Shown here in pieces: positions 13,001-26,100 of a DNA stretch of 64,000 nucleotides. The stretch spans positions 29,712,238 to 29,776,237 of the forward strand of contig NC_060236.1 of NCBI RefSeq assembly GCF_021155775.2, read 5' to 3'. The DNA comes from Neodiprion pinetum. Its lineage: Eukaryota; Arthropoda; Insecta; Hymenoptera; Diprionidae. A program made the translations under genes and the position numbers. The stretch's first letter is position 1. Each line of letters starts with the position of its first letter. Below the pieces are notes generated by a model. It made no database searches, was not told the origin of the DNA, and saw only the letters and a program-made list of their open reading frames with translations.

Positions 13001-14481
13001 TAACATGGTTCACAGTCCCTGTGTTTCCTTTTAATTTATCAAATGGAAGAAGTGCGACGAATAGAGACTGATAGGCCCCCAATCTCCAAAAATCGTAATG
13101 CAAACGTAGATACAAGAACGATTCGGAAAAACTATTTGAAGCCAATTGTATGATCTTGTAACTACACTCGTACAAACCACTAATGACCATGACGAATCCA
13201 AAAAATATATTACAGGAGCAACGTAATATTTACAATAGTGATAAGGAATAGTGATCCTATAGCTTTTTCTGTTTCCTTCCGAATATCCATAATTCACCGA
13301 TGAAAGATTAGCAATTAGTGAATGTACCTTGATGATCCGATGTTAATGGCTGGTAGAGGTCGTAGGTTAACGTTGCATTATCGGACAAAATGATATTAAC
13401 TCTTTCTCCGATCGGCCATGGACATCGAACCCTTCCAATAATGCTGTGGATTATAGTTTGCACATGTCCGCTGTAGCCCCATAGCCGTGTTGGTTTATAC
13501 CTGAAATGAAAAACATACTTTTTAATTTAAAATAGTACTTTTGTCTTGAATTTAGATGCAACCCTCTTCTTTCAATGTACCTTGAAGATTCTGCGTCTAG
13601 ATTATCAAAGTCTTTACTCATGTATTTAAATAAATCGTAACGTCTGAAGCCTAGGAAAATATTTTTGGAAATATGTGAAGCTTTGAAAATAAATACCACT
13701 TATATTTAGAATTAGGACAAAACCTTCCTCTAAAAACAACTTTGTCACAAATGATTTATGGACTTCAAGAACGTATTGAAAGACCCATCCTACTATAGAA
13801 AAAAAAAAAAAAAAAAACGTTACCCATATATTTTTACTAATTTCGATTGTATTACCTCATCGTTAATTAAAATTCGTAACCGATTTAGAATGACGTCATA
13901 AGCATGCAACTAATCAGAACACAAATAATGTGTTATACTACCCATGAATCAAGATTTGATTAGATCAGCACAACATTCTTTTTCAGGTGCTTCTCTGGAA
14001 CACTGATTTCAAATTTGGCGTTAAAAAATATGTGACCCAAAACTTCTTTTGATAAGTCAAATTTGCACATTGCAGAGAAAAAACCTCTAAGTTCAGGAAT
14101 CCCAATACGCTCTTCATATTCAATGACTTCTTTCGAAATTAAAAAGGAAATAAATAACAGTAAAACGTACATTTTGAGTGACATTAGGAAATGTTTTTAT
14201 ATTGGTGAAAATAGAACGACAGCGACTTCGTTGTTAAATTGTTGACGATTCTAAATCTGAGACAGAGATAACAGCATAGCTGCAGAAATTGAAGGTGAAA
14301 CTTATGGGAGTTTCGATATGACTTACGGGTCTCGTAATACGGGTGCAATCTTGAGGATGGTGGCGAGGAACGACTCATCTTTGCAAACGATAACTGGCTT
14401 CTGGGGAGCACTGTTCACGTTTAAAATTCGGAACAGAATGCAGAGAATAACTGCAAACACCGCAAGCAGCGCCGTAGACAT
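10012..14481 (-). CDS. ABHD2: ABHD2-like monoacylglycerol lipase (alpha/beta hydrolase)
   Basis: Seven exons on the minus strand: 14327-14481, 13328-13500, 11278-11445, 10996-11182, 10680-10878, 10399-10549, 10012-10181. All junctions are GT-AG and in phase, giving 400 residues (human ABHD2 has 425). The N-terminus MSTALLAVFAVILC is a hydrophobic anchor. Diagnostic family segments follow: LWGYSGHVQT, ICPGIGNSSE then YIRTFVHFS, GYRCAVLNHVGAL, and the nucleophile elbow GFSLGGN. The catalytic acid is in NALDDPLVP and the histidine in AHGGHLGFYEGG, so the triad is intact. The AB-hydrolase-4 family contains the membrane-bound ABHD1/2/3 lipases; vertebrate ABHD2 hydrolyses monoacylglycerols such as 2-AG. 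I chose the ATG just before the membrane anchor. The roughly 1.9 kb third-exon intron contains a separate coding-like fragment. Confidence 0.93.
12168..12476 (+). pseudogene. Coding-like fragment with an intact intron inside the ABHD2 intron
   Basis: On the opposite strand to ABHD2, an acceptor (TTACACCACAG) opens a frame at 12168 reading VFTPKVYAYYLIIRKHYA and onward to a GTAAGA donor at about 12352. A 60-base GT-AG intron ends at about 12411, and the frame continues, reading LKSELQARCRGVKYLDIF, to a TGA near 12474-12476. Directly after it another frame stays open, reading CDPIDVPPERGVLRNLFS (about 12470-12660), and more coding-like sequence appears at about 12730-13070. The sequence has normal coding composition, but no start codon or single continuous frame joins the pieces. 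I do not recognise the family. It looks like a decayed or frameshifted nested gene; a real nested gene with unresolved exons is possible. Confidence 0.35.
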
Positions 14482-16208
14482 CTTCGCTTGCCGTGTGCTG
14501 TTTGATACTTGTTTTTTTTATTTAGGTTAATTTCCACACCGGGTTTAGCGGCGGGACAGCCCTGCGGCGACCCGCTCGTCCGTATTGAATCTTTGCCAAC
14601 CTTTCTTCGCGTAGATGTTTTAATTCGGTATGGAGTACCGCCTCTGAACTTCCTTGATTGCAATTACCGACCGAACAAGCGAAAGACCTTGTATTTCTCA
14701 GCCTTTTATCACTAGGCGACAAACGTTGCGCATCAATCGAAAATAAACCGTACCAAGAACTACGTATCGCACATAGTACATACGAAACTACGATTATATC
14801 CACCGTGTGACTCACTCGGCAGACCGTCGAATACGGCATTTTCACAGACTGCCATAGTCAGCCTCATTTTTATTACCACTACTAGCGCCACTTATTGTCT
14901 GAACCGAAATTTAATACGAACGTTGCAAACTTCGGGCATAAGCTCGAGAATGTGTGCCGATGAATGTAGAGTTGCTACTGGATAGCCAGTCACTGTCAGT
15001 CCAAGTAGTTAGACACTAAAATAGGATCATGCATATAACATACAATACTTATCAGATCACTGAGATACTATTTTTTATCTTTAGGGGCCTGATTCTGATT
15101 TTCTTTTCACCGGTGAATAGATTTTCCGTTTAATGCTGCCTTCTGATTGGTCTAAATGGCGTTCATCACCGTTTTCACGAGTGGAAAAATAATCTAAATC
15201 AGGTCCTAGTATCAGTTGGATACCTCCGAGGCGTTACTTTCTGAATTTTTCGAAGAAATCTATTCCTGAAATGTGAAAGAATTAAGGTTGTTTGTAGATT
15301 TTTTCTTTCCTTTATTCCTACAGATTGCATTCATCTCACTGTCACTGTCAGCTGTTTCGGCTGGATTTAAAAAATTTTGTTAGAACTATTTTAGAATACT
15401 GAAGAAGGTATTAAGTATAATGTCAAGGTAATTCTCGGTGCTACAGTGCTTACAATTAAATGCAGGTATTTGATGTCCGTAGCCTATAATGCCTATAATC
15501 AATATTGTTACTCGGAAACGCGTGCGAGACACTTTATAACAACGTTTCACGAACTGACTGATAATTAATTCGTCCTGGTTAGAAATAGTACACATGGACA
15601 AGGAAGCAAGCTACTGCAAGTATCAACCTGAACAGCTTTCGTGAATTTTAAGTTAATCTTCACTCGGCACTATTCCATACAACATACATAAATATACATT
15701 AATAAATAAATTAACAAATAATACACAATAATGTACAAGTAAATTAAAGCCTTTGCTCGTAAAAGGTAGTGCAGAACCTCTGCGCGATTATTGAAGTTAC
15801 TTTTCACGTACTTAAAAGCTTTAGATATCATCACTATTGTTTTGGTTTGGTAGCAATTTGTTTTTTTTTTTTCTTTTTTCGGATATATCTAACTATGTAC
15901 ACAATATTCCTTGGGATGCTCACCGGATGACTTGAGTGATCGAATCAAAATCGGGTTTATCCTAAGGTACATACGCATCAAATAACAATTCCAAATCGTT
16001 TGACCATTCGAAAAAACTAGAGCAATGTAAAGTCGGAAATACCATACTTAAATACTAAGCAAGCATGAGAAAGGAATGGTTTAACGGTATTTCAAATGAA
16101 TTCCATAGAATTTTTCACTCATCTTACGGGAGAAAAAAAACCTGTTCCATCAATCAAAGGTGTACGACATGAAGCTGCAGACGTTTTTTCTCATGGGGTC
16201 GCGACTGA
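14482..16208. other. Intergenic region between ABHD2 and the Osiris-like gene
   Basis: This contains the upstream region of ABHD2 (minus strand) and the 3' flank of the Osiris-like gene. A small inverted-repeat element at 15084-15206 is listed separately. No supported gene; the open frames at 14509-14845 overlap on both strands without splice signals. Confidence 0.55.
15084..15206. mobile_element. Small TA-flanked hairpin element (MITE-like)
   Basis: The left end reads GGGGCCTGATTCTGATTTTC, and the right end, reversed, reads GGACCTGATTTAGATTATTT. The dinucleotide TA flanks both ends. The inner parts also pair around TCACCGGTGA and TCACCGTTTTCAC. A terminal inverted repeat with a TA duplication is typical of Tc1/mariner-related MITEs. 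There is no coding capacity in about 123 bases. Confidence 0.6.
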
Positions 16209-17719
16209 TTAGCCCTTGAAGTAATATTGACCGTAATCTACCGGTATTGAGGGCCCGTATGGGCCCGTGGGCGGCGATCGATCCCAACCAGAGTAAACTT
16301 GATCGTGTGTAGGATGACTGTGATGACCGCCGTCGCCGCTAGGCGATACGTGTACGTGGATCGGTTGTGGTTGCATCCACGGTTGTGGAGGCATGTACCA
16401 AGGCATTTGATGATGCGGTTCCGCATGCGGCTGATGGAATTTTGCCAAGAAACTGCTCACCTTAAGGACCAGCAGGATAACCCCTGTCATGAAACAAATC
16501 ACAATAGCATAATCGCCCTGCGTAGAGATGGAAAATGTTCTTCATGTGTTTATTATTACAACATCAACGATATCTGGCCTTTCATCAGATCTATTTTCGA
16601 ATCGATATTGAACGAAAGTGATTGTATATTACGTATACTTACCGATTAGCAAGCTTTTCAAAGATACGATTAGGAGTACCGTTAGAAGAGTCGTCATCAC
16701 TCCCATCTTATACATAACAGGGAGCAACATGAATTGCAATCTTTTGATAGCAAAAGTTCTCCCCTGGCTTACTTCTTCACCTGTAAAATAATTTTTGTCG
16801 TGTTAAATGTATTACTATTCATCCCCCTTTCCTTGCTGATATTGTATAATGAATCGCACAATTTATTCGGTCGCAAAACTGATTTCTTGTTGAAAAACTT
16901 TTTTCAAGTTTTCTTTACATTTTTTTCGTTACAAATAGTTTTAAGCAATCATCATCAAGTATGTAAGATTCTGTGTAAATTCAGAACTAAATAAAGGATT
17001 AAATATCAATGCATTGAATATATTTTCCCTCCAAAAAACTAGTGAAGTTGGCATACAAAACCTCACATATATTGTCATTAATTCAAATACGAGTTTGAAA
17101 GTTTTAAGATAGAATTTATTATTAGTTAAAAGTCAGATAAAACTGAAAGTGAATTGTAATCGGAAAGCCCTCGAGCCGACTTCGTTAGAAAGGGAAAATT
17201 GGTCCAACTAGATCACAGCGATCATTCTTAACGTTCGCGCACGACCAAGAATTTCAATTGTGCCAAGACTATTTTTAAAGTAAGCATTGGTACTTTATGT
17301 ATAAATGACTTTTCGGAAATCAGCTTTAATTATATTTATTTTTCGAAAAACTCTATACGTAGGTCCTAAATAGACTTCATTCTGTGTTTTTATCATCTTC
17401 AATAAACTTGTTCCCATTTCAATTATTGTTCTATTTATAATTTGTCAGTATTTCGTTTATTATTTTTCCAGTCACTGTGACCCAGCAAAATTTTTTTCTC
17501 TTACGACTGCCAGTGGTCATTCTACTCACCTTGAATACGTGCATCTGTCATTGTTTTTCTCGTATCCTTCTCTGGTTCTACCGTTAGCTGGGTCAGTATT
17601 AAGTTCTGACCGTTTCTCGAGTTGATTTCATCACATTCAGTACCGTTTCCATCGAGATTGTGGGCAGTGGCGTAAAGAATGCCAAAAAATAAAATGATCA
17701 AACTCAACGTCCGGCTCAT
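16209..17719 (-). CDS. Osiris-like (DUF1676) secreted/membrane protein
   Basis: Three minus-strand exons, 17530-17719, 16643-16780 and 16209-16483, join in phase to a 200-residue protein. Residues 1-19 (MSRTLSLIILFFGILYATA) form a clear signal peptide. A lysine/arginine pair then leads into a long hydrophobic segment (about 85-125) with MLLPVMYKMGVMTTLLT and LLIGVILLVLKV, the arrangement seen in insect Osiris proteins. The tail is rich in His, Pro, Gly and Tyr (HAEPHHQMPWYMPPQ, then a Gly/Tyr-rich end) and has no further membrane segment. Osiris proteins act in cuticle and trachea secretion and endosomal trafficking. Only one member lies here, whereas Osiris genes usually form one large cluster, so a diverged singleton is likely. 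The third-exon acceptor was chosen at 16484 because only that cut keeps the frame. Confidence 0.65.
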
Positions 17720-20700
17720 TTTGAATGTTTATACTTTTTAGTTTGACTTGTTTTTCGAATTATTGTTCTTTCGTTGGCCTCACGGCACTGAAGCAGCGTT
17801 TTTGAATGAACATAAACTAAAGCAATTGCATTGAGTAAAAATTAATGACGCTGGTCGGACGGTACTGTCTGATGTATCACGATGCTAGCGAAGCAGTGAA
17901 CAAAAAACTGCGTTTTTATATATCGTCACATCGCGGCACGACATGACGAAACGACTGGTGGAACTGACGAACGAATGTTCGAATTTTGAAAGTTGTACTC
18001 AGTTGAGCAGACGCTATGTGGCTCACTGCGCAGCCGCAATGCGCAGGTCATCGTTTGTGTGCCGGGATCGTTTGGTGCGCCCTGAATAAGCAAGTCGTGC
18101 AATAGGTTTTGCACTTTATACAAGGCATACGGAAATTGCCGCAGGAATTCCGATTCCAATAAATTACGAAAAAAGGTAGCAAGGTCGGCGCAATTGATGG
18201 CTGACATAACCGAATGATAAATATTCATATAAGTAATTGCATAATCTCTGTGCCATCGACGAGTGAATGAATTTTTGAATAAATCATTTTTAAGCAAATG
18301 TTTTCTTCAGCATTTAATATTTAAATCTCTCATGAAATGTATACGCATAACGTATTGCACAATTCGAGCTTTTGAATCGTATGAAGGACTTTCTAACATA
18401 TTTTCCCCTTTGCATACATATCTTTTCTCATGTTCTGAGATCTTGTACCGATGAGATGGTGATGTGCAAAGGTTGCATTCATTAAGCCGACCTTGATACG
18501 ATACCTTCAGTTTTATTAAAATTTTCAAAAGAATATCATCTTGATATTATGCGCTGCTTGCCCACTTCGAGAGATAAATTTCTGATAATAATTCGTTTGA
18601 AAAATTTCTCCGACTTAAGAATCACATTTGACTAAACGGTCTGGAATGCGCACAAATTGTGTAACGGATTGTGGGTGCCAAAAGAATCATACTCCATTTG
18701 AAATTTGTCACGCGTAATACTTCACGGATGGATGGTTGCAATTTAACCGTGTTTTTGAGTTTGATTTATTCTCTTTCACTCTATCCACTGACCTTCATTA
18801 TCGTGCTCGAATAATCAAACCCCACAATAGTATCACCTTATTTGGTCAGCCTGGGTACATAAGAGTATTTAAAATTGTAGACCGCGCCGTACGCGTGTAA
18901 TGTATCAGTAACAATTTCAACGCCAATGTGTCACGTACTCTCTGTAACCCGGTTGTTATAAAAGGGCCAGACAATTCGAACTGCGCCCCATATTCGCAAA
19001 AAGGCGTTGAGCACTATTCAGAAGCTTCAAGAATTTATACGGAAGTTCTGGTACGATAAAATTAAAAACAGCGGAACCTTCGGTTTCTTTGAAATTTGTC
19101 TAATTAGCGTTAGTCAGCCCAAAGTAGTGGACCTTCGAGCATTTTGGCGAATGGGTTTCTCTAAATTTACAAAAAAAACAGCAGGTTCTTTGTAACCAAC
19201 TTTTCGTCTGACAAACATTGAAAGTGTACTGCTTTTTAGATTCGAGAAAAGGTGTTCGCATGGACCTATCCCGATATGTAAACTTCGGTAAATCCCCTGG
19301 TGACGATGACGATGTTTGTAACTTTAAAAAAAGTAAATATCCAACGAAGTACCGCAGTATTGATGTGCCTACATACGTTCATCTATAACAATATTATACG
19401 CTGCTTCTTGCCGTTCATGCACGTGTACATGATGCTATATCGTTAAGCAAACGGTACCTCTCTGGAAACCAAAAGTGATTTACGACTTGAGGCTCACGAC
19501 TAGGTGGAAAGGGAGTCCGTAACAAGTGCATTCACGTTTTGTTCTAGTGGATTACAGTGTCATTCGGGGATTATAACACATATCGATCACCGTCACTTCA
19601 CAACTCTGCTTTATTCACCCTGCGGCATTATGTTGTATCATTAGGTTTGAATCGCATCCAAACACTAGTACAGAATTATGCAAGAGGCATAAGAGCGCTA
19701 TCAGCAATCACAGTGCGTGCATTCTTTCAGTAGGTAGTGTAGATAAAAAACAAAAACAAAAAAATTTTGCAACCAATCAGCAATCATTCCCATACCATCA
19801 ATTATCAGGTGCGCCTAAGAAAAACCTCTACAAATATCCTGAAGAATAGATAGGACGGTGAATATCGGTACGAGGTTCGACTACGTACGGATATCGAGTA
19901 TGCAAGATGGATATCCACGCATCACGCTCCTCTGCTCATCAGCGAGAATGTTTTGTCGTAAACTTCCGTTTCCGGCCGGCAATATTACCGCCGATGTTAT
20001 ATTGTTAGTCGGAATGTTATATACCTATAGGTATGTATTATTTTGTATTGTTAATGCGCATTGCATGTGGCGAACGAGCAGGCGATGTACAGTACACCCT
20101 TCACAATCTGTCGGAGAGGAAGGTTACAAACCGGACGACACAACGCGGTCTAGCAGAACCGGTAACAATTGACCGGTGCCTAGCGGCGAGTGGCGATCAG
20201 CGGTGGCTGGCTTTGAAAAATTATACTTGAGCGAGCTCCTCGAATGAAGATCGCTTGCAATCGCGTGCATTCTCCTGTACAGTGGAAGAACTCATCCAGT
20301 CAAATACTCCCTGTCTGAAATTGAATATAGCGGTAAGTGAACAGTTACTTGCACCTTTTTACACACCAACGATCATCAGTACTATTTCAAACTTTTCATA
20401 GTTCTATTCGTCGTTCTTTTTTCGATTCTTTGCGGTACCAATAACAAGTTGACAATAAAATCAGATCACACAGATCAACACAGCGCTTCGAAAATATTCA
20501 GAGTAACCATGATTACCTGCCCATACAAGATGCAATGCGTCCAAGTGAACCGATTCTGGCAGTACATTCTCTGGTATTTTAATTTGATTGCCTTGGTCAC
20601 ACCATACTTTACAAGTGATATCCAGCCCAAACTTCCGGTGACTAAGCATCCATATATCTACCTACTGTTTGTATTTACACGCAGGCAATGGCATACGTAA

Positions 20701-22088
20701 TCCTTCCACATGAGCACGCACAAGTCGACTTGGTATATAGCTACATAACCAGTCTGGCTACGCGTTCGCAGGTGACTTGGGACTCGCAGTGTAACAGGTG
20801 CCGAGTCACGAACAGGTATAGAAGATGATCCGTGCGGTCTGTGGTTGACGCAACAGCTGTTTAGTTGTAGGAACGAGAAAGAATAAAGGACCGTTAGGTC
20901 ACCGCGGTGGGGACCGAATCGGTTTCGCGTGCCTCTTGGCTTCTTCGAATGGAAGGAACGGGGATCGTCATGCAGGTTTAGCTCAGAGAATAAGGAAAGT
21001 TGGAGGAACCAGAAAAGGGGGATGATATCTTTACGGTTCAATGTCAGATATTCGCAGCTTCCAGCTGATGAAAGAGATAATAACGGTTCATACACGCGTG
21101 GCCACGTGCAGCTCGTATTCCCATCTCCAAGGTTCTTTGCGTATGTGACTTGTAACAAACTTTCTTTCCTGTTAATTTCTTGAACAAACAACGAAATATG
21201 AAGATGTGTTTGCTGTGCTCATTAATCTTTGACGTTTTTGTTGCCCGCTGTAATACTTATCGCTGCGAGGAGTATGGACACAATCGGAGCTGTAAATACG
21301 CAGAGAGGAGCTAGATTTGTCTGATTGTAGGTACCTACTCCTGTTCAGCAATTGTTGTGTGTACATATTTGTTTTATAAAGACTATGACACTATAATCAT
21401 ATCGTTACTGACGTGCTCATCTTTGATAATTGTTAATAATCCACGTGACGTTATCAAGGCCACAAACGCATTCGAATGCATTTAACAATTATAGTTCAAT
21501 CATCTTTCCGTTTTCTTTAGACCACTGTAATACCAGAAACGTAAGGACCGGTATTTTCTGGATCTGAAATCTGTGAGCCGCGTGTTTCGGCATTACGAAA
21601 AAATGTTTCCAAGTCCCCCTCCCCAATAGCGAATGGCAAAGTTTACAAAGCGGTAAGATATCCCCGCCTTGTGTGAGCAAACCGATAATCTGGCAATTGT
21701 TATCTATCAGTTAACGATTTGGCGATAACTGATATCTCGCCTTAGTAATATTGTCGCACTGACACGAAACACTGTTCAATTCTCATCCCGTGTAGTTCTG
21801 TTCCATGATACGGTACTTGTAACAACCTCGTTTTATTCCTCCTCCAAGGTACGTGTGTCTACACAGTGTATATATACAAATGCAATTAACGCCAAGTCTC
21901 ACTTTCTCGCGGTATACCGAAGATGATCGATTAAATATAGTAGCGTCAGCGGGACTCTTTAGTCTTACAAATATCGCTCTGTACACATCGCCTTTTCACT
22001 GATTATTCAGAGCATTATCATATTATCAACATTAATCTGCACGTATCATTGTCTCCGTGACATTCTTGACGAATTACTTCGCCAACAG
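17720..22088. other. Intergenic region upstream of the PTB-domain gene
   Basis: No coding gene supported. A segment ending at 20332 with a strong donor (GCG then GTAAGTGA) may be a non-coding first exon of the PTB gene, splicing to the CAACAG acceptor at 22083-22088. Two overlapping antisense frames at 20658-21191 lack splice or family signals and look accidental. Confidence 0.4.
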
Positions 22089-22112
22089 GTGAGGAAATCT
22101 GTCCAATCAGTC

Positions 22113-23108
22113 ATGGAGGAGGAAGATTTTGGGTACACGAAAAGGGACCTAAAGGTTCTGCAGAACGTTTTGGTCACGTCTGCGGGGACTGAACAAGGCT
22201 CGGATGACCGGGGCACAGGTGCAGATGACCGTGACGATTCGGCGAAGGTAAATGAGGGCGATAGCGCGTTGGTGTCGAGGGAAGGAAGCGGTGGTGCAAC
22301 GCCGGAAACAGGAAGTGAGCCCAGGGCTAAAGGTGTAATGGGCGAGTTGTCAGTCGGTCGTGAACCTCCGAGCATCCCGAACGTGGTCGAGTATCATCTG
22401 AAAGTGAAAACATCGTCGAGTCCGAATCGGGTTCATTTTGCCGGAAAGAAGGGCGATCAGGACACGAACGCCGAGAGGAGGGACTCGAACTCTTCGAGCA
22501 AGGCTGAGAGCAAGTTAAGTCAAGAGCTGACGAAGATGGCGCTGGAAAATCGAGGACTCGAGGCGTCCGGCGAACTGCCCCAAACATTTCAAGTCAAATA
22601 TCTTGGGTCCCACGACGCGAGAGGCCTCTGGGGCATAAAGCACACCCGGAGACCAGTCGACAACATGGTTACAGCAGCGAGAGCCTTACCGGCCGGAACT
22701 ATACTCCCGTTCATCAAACTGATCGTGAGCAAGGACGGAGTCGCGCTTTTACCGCTCGGTAAGAAACGCCACGACGCTGGTATATCGAAGAAATTTTCAA
22801 TCGACACGATTTCGTACGGTGTTCAAGACCTCGTTTACACGAGGGTATTTTCGATGATAGTCGTCAGGGACGTCGGGCAGAATCAGGGAATTTCACCGTT
22901 CGAATGTCACGGATTTGTTTGCGAGTCACGACACCACGCGAGACAGCTCACCTATGCGCTCGCAACTGCGTTTCAAATTTACAGTATAAACGTTAAGGCG
23001 CAGGGCAAGGCTGAGGAGACTGCTGGTAACATAAAGAAGAGGTTCGCAATCGACCTCAGAAGCCCCGAAGAAATCGAAGCTGCACTCACGATAGACTCCG
23101 AAGCGTGA
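22113..23108 (+). CDS. PTB/PID-domain adaptor protein
   Basis: A single coding exon of 331 residues. The first ATG (MEEEDFGY) follows an acceptor-like CAACAG at 22088, so a 5' untranslated exon probably lies upstream. Residues 1 to about 150 are hydrophilic, acidic and Ser/Gly-rich, as in disordered linkers. From about residue 154 the protein has the hallmarks of a phosphotyrosine-binding fold: FQVKYLGSHDARGLWGI, then a basic helix region, the strand FIKLIVSKDGVALLPL, the strand VFSMIVVRDVGQ, FECHGFVCES, and the C-terminal helix HHARQLTYALATAFQIY. The short tail ends in an acidic helix. PTB adaptors link membrane receptors to signalling or endocytosis by binding NPxY-type peptides. Which subfamily this is (FAM43-like, Dab-like or insect-specific) I cannot settle from sequence alone. 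Confidence 0.75.
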   Translation: MEEEDFGYTKRDLKVLQNVLVTSAGTEQGSDDRGTGADDRDDSAKVNEGDSALVSREGSGGATPETGSEPRAKGVMGELSVGREPPSIPNVVEYHLKVKTSSSPNRVHFAGKKGDQDTNAERRDSNSSSKAESKLSQELTKMALENRGLEASGELPQTFQVKYLGSHDARGLWGIKHTRRPVDNMVTAARALPAGTILPFIKLIVSKDGVALLPLGKKRHDAGISKKFSIDTISYGVQDLVYTRVFSMIVVRDVGQNQGISPFECHGFVCESRHHARQLTYALATAFQIYSINVKAQGKAEETAGNIKKRFAIDLRSPEEIEAALTIDSEA

Positions 23109-26100
23109 ATCAAGCTCGCTTCAAGATTTTTTTTTGTCTTCTTCAACTTTTAACGTACCTAGTTCTTTTACTCGACGTTGCAACGTATCTAACCGAAACT
23201 TTTCACTCGTATAATGAGATACGCACTCTACGTCCGTATAGAGACATTCAGCTTTAATTTCACATGCACCGTGGATCTTTCCTCAAACCCAAAATCAGAG
23301 GGAATCTTGGGTTTGGTTATTTTAATGATTAAACATAGTGCGATTGATGCCAGTGACTATAAACCATCTACGTTTAATACAGCAGTAGTAATCTTTAGTT
23401 TCGTTAACCGAGTAAGAACTTTTCCTAATACAGGAAAGTGTAAAGAAGCGAAATCCCCCAACCCTGCAGAGACGACTTATTCTATGTAACCCAAAATTCA
23501 CTGGTCAGGGTGTTTATGATTTGACCGTTTGCCTCGTTAAACAAATCTGACTAATTTCGAGAATGCGATGGTTGTTGGTCTTTTTGCCCAATCAAAGCTT
23601 AAGAATTGTTCGGCCAATGATTTGGCGAATGACGGTTCGTATTATTATTGTATGAAACTGAGGCTCAGAAGGCACGGATAAAATTTAGCAAACCTGAAGG
23701 CCTGTCCAATGTATGCATGTACCTTTCTAGCCGTATCTTATGTTTTTAGTATTCCATCACCCATCTGTTGTTATACTATTACACATGTAGTACCATATAA
23801 ATTATTTCTTGTACCTTTACGCCTGTTCAAACACGATGACTAGTGTTAAGTTACGTATCTTATATTACATGTATAAAAATGAATAAATTTATTTATATAC
23901 CTACCGAAATGAATCTAACAAGTATCCTGAATACAGTTCTTGAGGTACCTGGTCTACGTTACCGACTTTTTAAAACAAATTCTGAACGGTATCGGCCACT
24001 CTCTGGCGATAACGAGAAGGTTTCTCATTCTTCGACGTCGATCGGCTCGCTGTAAAGGATGTAATACTCACCTGCTGGGTAAGTTAGGTGTTTCAAAGTT
24101 TCATCATCATAGAAAGAAGCGCCATACTTTTACAGTGGCAATATTTTGAATTTATTCAAATTCAAATGTCGGTGTAGCACTCATTAGGAATTGCGTGTTT
24201 TGTATATAATGCTGTATATATTTTAACTCTAGGGTGTAATAAAAATTAATGACGCGTATTTTTCAACTTTAAGAAATTATAAATGCATTAATTAGCATTT
24301 AAAACAGTCACGCCTCCTTTCCAAATTTTGTTATATCGGATTTTATTCTTACGTACGGCCTTCGCGTGATTGTGGTTAAATGCGAGGCTTATATATTACA
24401 AATCACTCGATTTATCGATTTTATATATATATATATATCACCGTTAAAACCAACTGATTTAAGATTTCGTCGAAGTTTCACAAGCACACCTGCCTACATA
24501 TATGATGAAAAGTCAACAGCTCACAGAATCTTAGATACATTCACCGCACATCTCTATGAGTATTCTAATTGCTGTTTCTCATCTCTTGATTCCTTCAATC
24601 GCAAATATACCTCAAGGTTCTTTTAAAAGTTGTCTTCTTTGAAAGAACATTATATCAATAGTTCAAGGTCCCACGACAGCTTTGGGTGATTTTTTTTTGT
24701 CTTTTAAGTATATAAAGAGTGGTATAATAAATACATCCAAACGATTCGATGAAATCGATACATCTCATTTATCCCTTTTTTTATACCGAACGATTTTTTT
24801 ATTATCGCTCGTCTATTCCTAAGAGGTATGCAGATGTGATATCGTGTTTTCCTCGTTTCGTACGGGGTCGACGACGGACATTAGAGGCAGAGTAATTAAT
24901 CCAGCATGATTAGAAGTAACCCTGGAATTAACCGGCCAATCGCGTGTCAATGCTCATATATCTTGTCGTCAAGGTTTTTCGACGCCTTTGTTCGTGGTTT
25001 TGAAACGCTTGTTTAATGCCGAACGTATGATATTCCAAGAAGGTACTTTCTGCGCCCATGCCGTTCGGTTCCCCACTCAGCTGAACGAGAAAGCTTTCTG
25101 TACGATGGTAGTCGCGACTCCAGGAATTTCCACTTCAGCCTGGTAGTCTTTGGCTGGTACCGAACCTCGACGTTCTAATCGTACATCAGACCTGTAGAAA
25201 AATTCTGAAAAAAAATATCGCCGCGTTAGATTCGCGTGACCCGAGATTGATTCCGAAAAATACCATTCAGGAAATCGTTAATTTATTCAAATTCCCACCG
25301 GTATTACTTTCCTTTTCTTTTTATTATCGGTAAACAGTTGTTTCAATCACGCACTGCACGTACCCACCGCGTTACTCGCTCGATTATACGATATACGTTA
25401 AATACCGTAGACACCAGCCTTTCTCATTCGTGCCGAATTAAAGAGACCAATCGCAAACTCGCGCATACTGCAATATACAGGAAAAGTCTCAAGTGCATAT
25501 AACACATATACTTACGCTGGATGTGAAGCAAGGAAACTAATGGCGGAATAGTGGATTTCAACGCTGGACGAGGACAAGGTTCGGTGAAATTTCATTATCA
25601 AAATTTAACGCCGTCATTTTTTCTTTCCCGTAATATATTCATGTTAGATTTAACATCAATCGCGAACCAAGCGATTACGGCGTTTCGCATATAATCGAAA
25701 TCGGCACGTAGAAATTACCGAATAAATTTAACAGGTCCGCAGTCGAAACGGCTCACTTTCGATTGAGAGCCGCACGGTAGCTCAGGTGAAACGCTGCCGA
25801 TTGTAGTGATGACGATCAAAAATTGTATTAGTTTCGTGTGGCAGGTACCTAAGTTTTTTTACGAGGAGAAAAATTTCTCTTTAGAAGATAGAGTTATGAA
25901 CGAACGGATGACTGGCCCTTATCGCGAACTCCGTCATCCGTCAAACGCCGAGATTATTCAGTGAAATTTTGCAGAATAAACAAAAGTTTAATTAACGTTC
26001 ATCGTCGCCCAGCTGTTGCGGGATTTTTCGAGCCTCCGTAGTGATGTGGTTATAATTATTTAACGTCGCTAAGTGTCGAGAGTTCCGAGGTGTTACAAGA

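Noticed and set aside
20658..21191. A 177-codon minus-strand frame
   Set aside because: Cys/Ser/Arg-rich random-like composition, an opposing frame over the same bases, and no splice sites or motifs.
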